A stretch of 9,596 nucleotides of DNA from Erysipelotrichaceae bacterium (lineage in GTDB: Bacteria > Bacillota_I > Bacilli_A > Erysipelotrichales > Erysipelotrichaceae). Positions 1-5,645 of the stretch are shown here, piece by piece. Position 1 is the first letter of the stretch. Each line of letters begins with the position of its first letter. The position numbers were made by a program, and so were the translations under genes. A model generated the notes under the pieces. That model saw only the letters and a list, made by a program, of their open reading frames with translations. It was not told the origin of the DNA and searched no databases. The stretch is from NCBI GenBank assembly GCA_030533035.1, contig JAUNJW010000064.1:1-9596 (forward strand). The letters are read 5' to 3'.

Positions 1-92
1 ATGCAAGGCTTCTGGTATGAGATAGATTTTTAACCCTTTTCCCGTTTTTCTTTTTGTAAAAAGGAGCATTTTGGGTGGATATTGATAAGCGA

Positions 93-1079
93 TTATTCCC
101 ACTCGATTGTTCCGCTGGGTTTCGGTGTCAGGTCGTAGAGAACTCTGTTGACACCCTTGACCTCGGTTGTGATTCTCTTGGTGATGTGTCTCAGCAGGTC
201 GTAAGGGATTTCCTCGATACTTGCTTCGATGGCGTCGGTTGTATTGACTGCACGGATAACAACAAACCAGTCAAATGTTCTCTTGCCGTCCTTGATTCCG
301 GTGCTCTTGAAATCAGGAACGATTGTGAAGTACTGCCAGACCTTGCCCTGCAGACCGTTCTTTGCGAATTCTTCTCTGAGAATGGCATCGGATTCACGGA
401 CTGCTTCGAGTCTTTCTCTTGTGATTGCGCCGGGTGTTCTGACGGCCAGACCGGGACCCGGGAACGGCTGTCTGTCAACCATGCTTTCAGGAAGACCTAA
501 AGCTCTGCCGACAACTCTGACTTCATCCTTATAGAGGAGCTTGACCGGCTCAACCAGTTCCATTTCCATCTCTTCAGGAAGTCCGCCGACGTTGTGGTGG
601 GCCTTGATGCCCTTTTCACTTTCCAGAATGTCGGGATAGATTGTACCCTGGCCGAGGAAGTGAATGCCTGTGAGCTTGGCTGCTTCTTCATCAAAGACCT
701 TGATGAATTCCTCGCCGATGATGTGTCTCTTTTCTTCCGGATCTGTAACGCCGGCAACCTTGTCAATGAATCTGTCAGCCGCATCGACATAGATGAGGTT
801 GGCGTTCATCTGGTTGCGGAATACTTCAATAACCTGTTCCGGTTCACCCTTTCTCAGGAAACCGTGATTGACATGTACGCAGACGAGATTTCTGCCGATT
901 GCCTTGATTAAAAGAGCTGCTACGACTGAAGAGTCGACACCGCCGGAAAGAGCGAGAAGAACCTTTCCGTCTTTGACCTGTTCGCGGACTGCCGCGACCT
1001 GCTCGTCAATGAACTTCTGAGCCAGTTCAGGGGTTGTGATTCTTTCCATTGTCTCGGGACGTACGTTGCTGTTATCCAT
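93..1079 (-). CDS. guaA: GMP synthase, ATP-pyrophosphatase subunit only (no glutaminase domain)
   Basis: This enzyme aminates XMP to GMP with ATP in the last step of guanine nucleotide synthesis. The 328-residue protein has the PP-loop SGGVDSS at residues 45-51, then IIGEEFIKVFDEEA, QGTIYPDILES, HHNVGGLPEEME and PFPGPGLAVR. It ends with the GuaA dimerisation domain and its signature tail KPSGTIEWE. Full-length bacterial GuaA is about 510-525 residues with an N-terminal class I glutamine amidotransferase. Here the protein begins just before the PP-loop, so that half is absent. The start at 1079 is chosen because AGGAGG lies 8 nt upstream; an in-frame ATG at 1133 would add 18 residues but has no such site. 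After the PP-loop it reads CVHVNHGFLR where classical GuaA has VDNGLLR or VDHGLLR. The gene has its own likely promoter after the patatin gene. No terminator is visible in bases 1-92. Ammonia may come free or from a separate glutaminase encoded elsewhere (inference). Confidence 0.93.
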   Translation of the reverse strand: MDNSNVRPETMERITTPELAQKFIDEQVAAVREQVKDGKVLLALSGGVDSSVVAALLIKAIGRNLVCVHVNHGFLRKGEPEQVIEVFRNQMNANLIYVDAADRFIDKVAGVTDPEEKRHIIGEEFIKVFDEEAAKLTGIHFLGQGTIYPDILESEKGIKAHHNVGGLPEEMEMELVEPVKLLYKDEVRVVGRALGLPESMVDRQPFPGPGLAVRTPGAITRERLEAVRESDAILREEFAKNGLQGKVWQYFTIVPDFKSTGIKDGKRTFDWFVVIRAVNTTDAIEASIEEIPYDLLRHITKRITTEVKGVNRVLYDLTPKPSGTIEWE

Positions 1080-1087
1080 GTGTTTTT

Positions 1088-1093
1088 CCTCCT
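1088..1093 (-). promoter_or_regulatory. Shine-Dalgarno site fixing the guaA start
   Basis: On the minus strand this reads AGGAGG, 8 nt before the ATG at 1079. It would lie inside the coding region if the upstream in-frame ATG at 1133 were used, and just after the one at 1100. It therefore supports the shorter 328-residue product. Confidence 0.85.
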
Positions 1094-1097
1094 GTTT

Positions 1098-1118
1098 CAT
1101 CAGTATATTCTGCTGATG
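1098..1118. repeat. Inverted repeat CATCAG-N9-CTGATG before guaA
   Basis: Perfect 6-bp arms (1098-1103 and 1113-1118) flank 9 bp and cover the likely -10 region of guaA, between its TTGACA box and its Shine-Dalgarno site. The position suits a repressor site or a small leader hairpin. The arms are short, so chance remains possible. Confidence 0.35.
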
Positions 1119-1133
1119 TCTGCCGTTTGTCAA
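1102..1133 (-). promoter_or_regulatory. Probable guaA promoter
   Basis: A perfect TTGACA (-35) lies at 1128-1133 on the minus strand. The best -10 hexamer, TATACT at 1102-1107, would give a long 20-bp spacer; AATATA at 1104-1109 gives 18 bp but is a poorer match. The element falls between the end of the patatin gene and guaA, so guaA can probably be transcribed independently. The exact -10 is uncertain. Confidence 0.5.
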
Positions 1134-1145
1134 GAATTTTAGAAA

Positions 1146-2012
1146 TCAGTTTTCTTCTTCTTTTTTCATGAAGGCCAGGATTTCATCCTTCCTCATTTCC
1201 ATGTCGTGATAGCCGATTTCATAGAGCTTTTCACATTTCGCGGTGTCGCCCTTGAAACGGGAAACCTTGACTGTTTCGGAAGGATACATAAGAAGGGCCT
1301 TTCCGGCTGCCACCATATCCTTGATCATGGTGATCTGCTTGTAGTAGTTGATATGTCTGACCTGGTAGTCCAGCTCGACCTGGGGATACTCTTTGTAGAT
1401 TCTCTTCATGAGGAAGCGGATGAATTTCGAGGCAGGCTTTCTGACATAGTCAGCAGGCTTGGTGGTGATGACCATAACCTTTGTACAGCCCTTTTCAACC
1501 GCCCGTTCAATCGGGATCATCTTTGTGATGCCGCCATCCAGAAGTTTTCTGCCTTTGAATTCAACGATCGGGGAAGCGACCGGCAGCGCGCAGGAAGCCT
1601 GCAGGAGACGCAGATCAGGATCCATGTCCTTCGGGGAGAACCAGACAGTTTCCCCTCTGGCAAGATCATATGCGCCGACTTCCATGTCAGGATCAGCGTC
1701 GATCAGGGGCTGGGTGCTCATATGTTCCTGGCCGCGCAGATACTTGGAGAAAATCATCTCATAGTCGACATAATAACCGCAGTGGCGCAATGCACCGAAG
1801 CCTGTCATGTTGGGATCGCAGGCGTAGCGGGTGGACATGTTTTTCGCAATCTCAGGCTGTCCCATCAGATAGCAGCTCAGATATACGGCACCCGAAGAGA
1901 TGCCGGCACTGTAGTCAAAGTGAATGTTGTTGTCGTACAGCCATGCCAGGCAGCCGGCTGTATACGCGCCGCGCACGCCGCCGCCTTCAAGGACTAATCC
2001 GATTCTTTCCAT
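1146..2012 (-). CDS. Patatin-like phospholipase / acylhydrolase
   Basis: This is a serine acylhydrolase of the patatin family that probably cleaves acyl chains from phospholipids or other lipid esters. The 288-residue protein opens with the oxyanion-hole motif EGGGVRGAY (residues 9-17). It has the nucleophile elbow GISSG (37-41, Ser39) and the dyad motif DGG (159-161, Asp159), so all catalytic elements are present. The arrangement resembles the YjjU-type bacterial group, with a C-terminal extension rich in charged residues (tail KKEEEN). No signal peptide or membrane segment is evident, so it is probably cytosolic or membrane-peripheral. The start at 2012 places the GGG motif at the usual N-terminal distance and has AAAGGA 9 nt upstream; an ATG at 2051 would overlap the upstream gene's end. 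It follows cardiolipin synthase by 22 bp, suggesting co-transcription. Its natural substrate cannot be read from sequence. Confidence 0.9.
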   Translation of the reverse strand: MERIGLVLEGGGVRGAYTAGCLAWLYDNNIHFDYSAGISSGAVYLSCYLMGQPEIAKNMSTRYACDPNMTGFGALRHCGYYVDYEMIFSKYLRGQEHMSTQPLIDADPDMEVGAYDLARGETVWFSPKDMDPDLRLLQASCALPVASPIVEFKGRKLLDGGITKMIPIERAVEKGCTKVMVITTKPADYVRKPASKFIRFLMKRIYKEYPQVELDYQVRHINYYKQITMIKDMVAAGKALLMYPSETVKVSRFKGDTAKCEKLYEIGYHDMEMRKDEILAFMKKEEEN

Positions 2013-2021
2013 ATTGCAGGT

Positions 2022-2027
2022 TCCTTT
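2022..2027 (-). promoter_or_regulatory. Shine-Dalgarno site of the patatin gene
   Basis: The minus strand reads AAAGGA, 9 nt before the ATG at 2012. It lies in the 22-bp spacer after the cls stop and supports this start over the ATG at 2051. Confidence 0.65.
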
Positions 2028-2034
2028 CTTTCGC

Positions 2035-3558
2035 TTATACCAGCGGGACAAAGAGATTCATGACAGCCCGCACCAGACGGATGGCGAAGCTTGTGTTCTC
2101 AACATCTTCTTCCGTAATCTGTCTGCAGGCTTTCAGGGTTTCTTCGTAATCAGCCTTCATTTTTCCGATCTGATCGGTATGTGTCATCAGAATTCCGTTT
2201 TCAAAATGAAGGTAGTAGCTTCTGTAATCCATGTTTACCGTTCCGGCGATCGCCAGACGGTCATCGGAGATGAATGTTTTGGAATGGTTGAATCCGGAAG
2301 TGAATTCATAGATTTTTACCCCTGAGCGCAGCAGGGCGGCGTAGTTGGCTTTGGTAATCTGGTTGACCAGGATCTTGTCCGGGATACCCGGGGTGATAAT
2401 CCTGATATCAACGCCGCTCTTCGCCGCCAGGATCAGGGCGTTTTTGATCGTGTCATTGGGAATCAGATACGGGGTATTTATGTAAATATAATCCCTGGCA
2501 TGGGTAATCATCGAAAGATGAATATTCATGGAGACAGGTTCATCATCGTTGGGAGAATCGCTGAACGGCTGGTAATAGCCGCCGTCGGTCGTCATGACAC
2601 AGGGCAGATTGTACCGGCTGTAATCCACTTTGTTTTTGCCGCGCTCATAGCTGAGCATCCCCAGGAACATGACAGTCATTGACCAGACAGCCTCACCGGT
2701 GATCATGACCGCGGAATCGCGCCAGTAGCCGAAGCGCTTGATCCGGTTGACATATTCATCCGCCAGGTTGACGCCGCCGGTGAAGGCGACATTGTTGTCG
2801 ATGACCGTAATCTTGCGGTGGGTGCGGTTATTCATCTGAACGATAAATGCCGGTCTGACATGGTTGAAGCGGTAGGCTTCAATGCCCCATGACTGCAGCG
2901 TTCTGTCGAAATGCCAGGGCATCGTGATTGAACCGAAGTCATCATAAATCATCTTGACTTCAACTCCCTGGCGCACTTTTTCCTTCAGGACTTCAAGGAT
3001 TTCATCAAGCACCGATCCTTCGTCGATGATAAAGAACTCGATGAAGATGAAGTGCCTTGCCTTTTTCAGTTCTTCAATATAAACCGGCAGCCATTCCTCG
3101 CCGCTGGCAAAATAGCGGCTGCTGGTATTGGAATAGACAGGATAGCCGCAGTTGCGGGCGCCATAGCTGACTACATTCACCAGATCCGGGTCCATGTTCG
3201 CCGCTTCCCTGATGACGCCTTCATCATTTGTCAGCAGACCCATCATTTCCGTATTTGCCCTGGTTGTGCCGCTGCGCAGTTTCTTCGGCATCCGCCGGTT
3301 GGCAGCCAGCAGATACAGCGGCGCCCCGACAACGGGCAAAGCCAGCAGGATAATGCACCAGGCAATCTTGAATGACTGGTCAGCCTGCCGGTTGATGCAG
3401 TGCAGGGTCAGAATAATAGAAAGCGCGTTGATCACCGGCATTATTTCCCAGGCAATTGCTGTCCGCCAGATCATCGCGATGAAAAAGCCCAGCTGCAGGA
3501 ACGCAAGAGGTACCGCGATAACTAATCTTCCTGTTAAAATCTTCAGCAATCTGCGCAT
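2035..3558 (-). CDS. cls: Cardiolipin synthase, two HKD motifs
   Basis: This phospholipase D superfamily enzyme joins two phosphatidylglycerol molecules into cardiolipin and glycerol at the membrane. The 507-residue product has hydrophobic N-terminal stretches at about 11-30, 38-55 and 63-84. Two complete HxKx4D catalytic motifs follow: HRKITVID (His247, Lys249, Asp254) and HSKTFISD (His425, Lys427, Asp432). Between them lie Cls-typical segments such as FTGGVNLADEY and NTPYLIPND. Length is close to the usual 480-510. No Shine-Dalgarno sequence precedes the ATG; instead a perfect TATAAT sits where a transcript could start at the A of the ATG (see finding). The gene follows the GNAT acetyltransferase by 27 bp and precedes the patatin-like hydrolase by 22 bp. 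This neighbourhood suggests phospholipid synthesis and turnover are coordinated. Confidence in the family is very high; cardiolipin as the product is the usual family role. Confidence 0.95.
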   Translation of the reverse strand: MRRLLKILTGRLVIAVPLAFLQLGFFIAMIWRTAIAWEIMPVINALSIILTLHCINRQADQSFKIAWCIILLALPVVGAPLYLLAANRRMPKKLRSGTTRANTEMMGLLTNDEGVIREAANMDPDLVNVVSYGARNCGYPVYSNTSSRYFASGEEWLPVYIEELKKARHFIFIEFFIIDEGSVLDEILEVLKEKVRQGVEVKMIYDDFGSITMPWHFDRTLQSWGIEAYRFNHVRPAFIVQMNNRTHRKITVIDNNVAFTGGVNLADEYVNRIKRFGYWRDSAVMITGEAVWSMTVMFLGMLSYERGKNKVDYSRYNLPCVMTTDGGYYQPFSDSPNDDEPVSMNIHLSMITHARDYIYINTPYLIPNDTIKNALILAAKSGVDIRIITPGIPDKILVNQITKANYAALLRSGVKIYEFTSGFNHSKTFISDDRLAIAGTVNMDYRSYYLHFENGILMTHTDQIGKMKADYEETLKACRQITEEDVENTSFAIRLVRAVMNLFVPLV

Positions 3559-3564
3559 AGGAAT

Positions 3565-3591
3565 ATTATATATCAGAACTCAGTTTCACAA
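3565..3591 (-). promoter_or_regulatory. Possible cls promoter giving a leaderless transcript
   Basis: On the minus strand TATAAT occupies 3565-3570, and a weak -35 TTGTGA lies at 3586-3591 with a 15-bp spacer, overlapping the GNAT stop codon. With usual spacing the +1 would be position 3558, the A of the cls ATG. The -10 is perfect; the -35 and spacing are poor, and the sequence is AT-rich, so this is tentative. Confidence 0.35.
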
Positions 3592-4044
3592 TTGCCAGCG
3601 ATAGATGTTTTTCACGGTTTCCCCGCGCCGGTAAAGCCAGTGCCAGTGCGGAACCGGAACGGTCGCTATGAGTTCCCCGCCCAGTTTTTCCAGTGTTTTC
3701 CTTGATGGAATGTTGTCCGGCGAGCAGGTGAGAATCAGTTCCTTCATCCCGTATCTGTCACGGGCATAGTTCATTAACATGACAGCAGACTCATATGCGT
3801 AGCCATGCCCGCGGTATCTTTCATAGATCCTGTAGCCGATATTGCCGGCATAGTAAAGCTCCTCATTCATGCCAAGCCTGAGATCGCATTCACCGATTTT
3901 CACATTGGTGCCATGGAGGCAGATACAGAAAATCTCAGAGCCGACATAAAGATTCGATGCGTCCGGACGGCGCACCTGGTCGAGTCTGAGATCAAGAACT
4001 TCCCCTTCGATTACTGTTTTATGCAGAAAACGGGACAGAAACAT
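3586..4044 (-). CDS. GNAT family N-acetyltransferase
   Basis: This is a small acetyl-CoA-dependent acetyltransferase of unknown substrate. The 152-residue protein has the acetyl-CoA-binding motif A as RYRGHGYAYES (R76-x-x-G79-x-G81), preceded by the beta strand GNIGYRIYE. It continues with ILTCSPDNIPSRKTLEKLGG (residues 104-123), the usual region for the conserved Asn and Ser of the family. The common KLGF is KLGG here. The C-terminus is aromatic and basic (PHWHWLYRR). The layout resembles the RimJ/RimL-like group that acetylates protein N-termini, ribosomal proteins or small amines, but no substrate can be assigned. Start: GAGG lies 7 nt before the ATG at 4044, with a TATAAT box just upstream. 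It is the first gene of a unit with cls and the patatin gene, and that neighbourhood does not reveal its substrate. Confidence 0.88.
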   Translation of the reverse strand: MFLSRFLHKTVIEGEVLDLRLDQVRRPDASNLYVGSEIFCICLHGTNVKIGECDLRLGMNEELYYAGNIGYRIYERYRGHGYAYESAVMLMNYARDRYGMKELILTCSPDNIPSRKTLEKLGGELIATVPVPHWHWLYRRGETVKNIYRWQL

Positions 4045-4063
4045 CCGGCAACCTCACGGTTTC

Positions 4064-4069
4064 ATTATA
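4064..4069 (-). promoter_or_regulatory. -10 box for the GNAT-cls-patatin unit
   Basis: A perfect TATAAT sits on the minus strand, 19 nt before the GNAT ATG, which leaves about a 13-nt leader containing the GAGG site. The -35 region would fall inside the preceding terminator stem (TCTGCT at 17 bp) and is not recognisable. An activator or a weak -35 may be involved. Confidence 0.5.
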
Positions 4070-4079
4070 AAACGTTTTA
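4068..4079. promoter_or_regulatory. 12-bp perfect palindrome TAAAACGTTTTA, candidate operator
   Basis: This perfect palindrome overlaps the -10 box of the GNAT-cls-patatin unit by two bases and fills the spacer just upstream. An AAACGTTT-type core with central CG is typical of operators of LacI-family regulators. Repression by blocking polymerase is inferred from position only; no regulator gene is in the window. Confidence 0.4.
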
Positions 4080-4108
4080 AAAAGACAGCAGAACTAATCT
4101 GCTGTCTT
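4079..4108 (-). terminator. Intrinsic terminator overlapping a stop codon
   Basis: Perfect 11-bp arms (4098-4108 and 4082-4092) with a 5-nt loop form an RNA hairpin on the minus strand, followed by a run of five T (4083-4079, two of them in the stem base). The TAG stop codon of the thioredoxin-like gene (4094-4096) falls in the loop/stem junction. It separates the lipoprotein gene from the next unit. Confidence 0.85.
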
Positions 4109-4672
4109 GCGGATAATATCCATGTAGATTTCCCTGAGTTCCTTTTTCTGGGAATCGTTCATCTGCGACTCCTCATCCTCGATGACAAAATCCGGTACAA
4201 GCGATACGTGGCTGGCGGTGACCTCACCGTTTTTCACGCCGATCACCCAGGGCACAAAGAATGCCTTGGCGCCTGAGCTGTCCTCGATCATCAACTCTAC
4301 TATATAGCCCATCAGTTCTAAATACTCTGCCGCCGTTGGCTGGAATGGACCGTAGACATCTATGTAATAAACTGTAACGCCTGTTTCCAGAACCGCTTCG
4401 TTGAGAAGCGGGACGCCTCTTTCACAGAAAGGACAGTCATCATATCCGAAGTAAAGGATGCCGCTGCCTTTTTCCTTGAAGAGCCGCAGCGCCTTGGAGA
4501 ATGTGATCTCCTGGAAATCGCCGGTCTGATCGCCGATCCAGTCATAAACAGACATGTCAGCCGGAACAGAATCCAGGTCGACATTGTTTGTGATCGTATA
4601 GGTTTCACCCTTTGAAGCACACCCGGCCAGGGCGATCACAGCGCCCAGAAACAGAGCTTTGAGTTTTTTCAT
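4094..4672 (-). CDS. Thioredoxin-fold lipoprotein with CPFC active site
   Basis: This is probably a membrane-anchored extracytoplasmic thiol-disulfide oxidoreductase. The 192-residue protein starts with a lipoprotein signal peptide (MKKLK, hydrophobic core, lipobox LAGC) and would be lipidated at Cys18. The mature part has the redox motif CPFC (Cys80, Cys83) preceded by ILYFGYDD, then a TVYYIDV strand. A candidate cis-Pro is Pro141 in FFVPWV, followed by GVKNGEV, as in thioredoxin folds. The YFG-x-x-x-CPxC pattern resembles bacteriocin-transport accessory and related thioredoxin-like proteins; the target is unknown. The start is well supported by GGAGGG 5 nt upstream. It appears monocistronic, with its own promoter at 4700-4728 and a terminator at its 3' end. 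Redox role is inferred from the motif; reductase versus oxidase cannot be told. Confidence 0.88.
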   Translation of the reverse strand: MKKLKALFLGAVIALAGCASKGETYTITNNVDLDSVPADMSVYDWIGDQTGDFQEITFSKALRLFKEKGSGILYFGYDDCPFCERGVPLLNEAVLETGVTVYYIDVYGPFQPTAAEYLELMGYIVELMIEDSSGAKAFFVPWVIGVKNGEVTASHVSLVPDFVIEDEESQMNDSQKKELREIYMDIIRKTAD

Positions 4673-4693
4673 CCGTGCCCTCCGTGTTCAATG

Positions 4694-4718
4694 CACACAA
4701 GTATAGCACTGCTGTGTG
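4694..4718. repeat. Inverted repeat CACACA-N13-TGTGTG over the lipoprotein promoter
   Basis: Six-bp arms at 4694-4699 and 4713-4718 bracket the -10 box of the thioredoxin-like gene. It has no following T-run, so it is not a terminator for the kinase gene. It may be an operator, or chance. Confidence 0.3.
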
Positions 4719-4728
4719 AATCAGTCTA
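4700..4728 (-). promoter_or_regulatory. Promoter of the thioredoxin-like lipoprotein gene
   Basis: On the minus strand the -35 is TAGACT (4723-4728, 4 of 6 matches) and the -10 is TATACT (4700-4705, 5 of 6), with a 17-bp spacer. The -35 overlaps the stop codon of the upstream kinase gene. Confidence 0.5.
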
Positions 4729-5644
4729 ACTTAATCAGCTCCGTGCCGTCATACATGGCATCGATCTTTTCACGGGTGGCCAGGCCTCTGGAATAGGCTG
4801 TCGCGCTGCCGCAGGAAACACCGAAGCGGAAGCTGTCAACCGCGTCTCTTGTACGCAGATAGTCCATCATGAAGCCGGCAATCAGCGAGTCACCGGTGCC
4901 GACAGTGTTGACTGCCTTGTCATGGTGCAGGATCTCTGCCTGATATGTGCCTTTGTCACAGGAGAAGACAGCTTCCCTGTTTTCAAAGATGACAGCCGCG
5001 TTCATACTGCCAAGCTCATGAAGCTTTTTGGCGCCTGCCGCAGCCTCTTCGATGGTTTCAATCTTTTCGCCGAACATTTCACCCAGTTCGCCGGCTGTGG
5101 TCTTGATCAGGAAAGGCTTCAGATCAAGTGCCTTCTTCATCAGTTCCGGATTGGTATCCAGGACAACCCTGACGCCGTTGTCAATCAGCATCTTCAGCAT
5201 GTCCAGAACATCGTTCTCAAGATATTCCGGTGTGATGCCGGCCAGGACAAAATAGTCGCCGACAGCCAGACGCTCAGCCTTTGAATACAGATTCTTCATG
5301 TCACCGTCCGTGATGTACGGACCGGCCGCGTTCATGTTTGTATGCTCACTGGCGTGGCATTTGACATTGATTCTTGTATGGCCGTTGATATAGGTGAAAT
5401 TGGGAATGATGTGGTCATACTTGGCCAGCAGCTGGATATAGAAGTCTTTTGTGAAGCCGCCGATAAATCCCAGCGCTCTTGACGGGATGCCGAGGTTGTT
5501 GAGAACGATGGAAACATTGATTCCCTTGCCGCCGGCCTCGTAATACTCAAGATTGGAGCGGTTCATCCGTGAGCCCGCCTGCAGGGGGCCGTCGAATTCC
5601 ATGTAGTAGTCTAGTGAAGGATTCAGTGTACAGGTAAAGATCAT
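4721..5644 (-). CDS. PfkB-family sugar kinase, divergent 1-phosphofructokinase (FruK-like)
   Basis: By family this would phosphorylate fructose 1-phosphate (or a related sugar phosphate) with ATP. The 307-residue protein keeps the FruK start MIFTCTLNPSLDY, GGKGINVS (38-45), GFIGGFT, TRINVK and the C-terminal VNTVGTGDSLIAGF with catalytic Asp252. Length matches FruK. Several signatures are altered compared with FruK/LacC as I recall them: GS(I/L)P is GITP (136-139), the DxSG region is DTNPEL (163-168), KPN is KTT (181-183), and the S-x-G-x-x-G stretch near the nucleotide site is FENREA (220-225). The conserved TE before the QGP-like segment is TN (102-103). It is therefore a divergent member and may have another substrate or reduced activity. 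The start at 5644 has GGGGAGG 6 nt upstream. It begins one base after the pepT stop codon, so translation is probably coupled. No fructose PTS or regulator is adjacent. Confidence 0.85.
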   Translation of the reverse strand: MIFTCTLNPSLDYYMEFDGPLQAGSRMNRSNLEYYEAGGKGINVSIVLNNLGIPSRALGFIGGFTKDFYIQLLAKYDHIIPNFTYINGHTRINVKCHASEHTNMNAAGPYITDGDMKNLYSKAERLAVGDYFVLAGITPEYLENDVLDMLKMLIDNGVRVVLDTNPELMKKALDLKPFLIKTTAGELGEMFGEKIETIEEAAAGAKKLHELGSMNAAVIFENREAVFSCDKGTYQAEILHHDKAVNTVGTGDSLIAGFMMDYLRTRDAVDSFRFGVSCGSATAYSRGLATREKIDAMYDGTELIKLD

Positions 5645-5645
5645 T

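Noticed and set aside
1..92. Terminator or start of another gene after guaA
   Set aside because: The CTTTTT/AAAAAG repeat around 50-63 has only a 2-nt loop and no GC, and no start with a ribosome site is visible on the minus strand before the window edge.
75..500. Plus-strand 141-codon open frame starting with GTG and preceded by AAGGAG at a good distance
   Set aside because: It is antisense to the conserved 3' half of guaA, its protein has no recognisable family, and there is no promoter. The ribosome-like site is probably coincidental.
1206..1997. Plus-strand 263-codon open frame
   Set aside because: It mirrors the patatin gene, whose catalytic motifs are intact on the minus strand; the antisense translation is Cys/His-rich without domain signatures and has no ribosome site.
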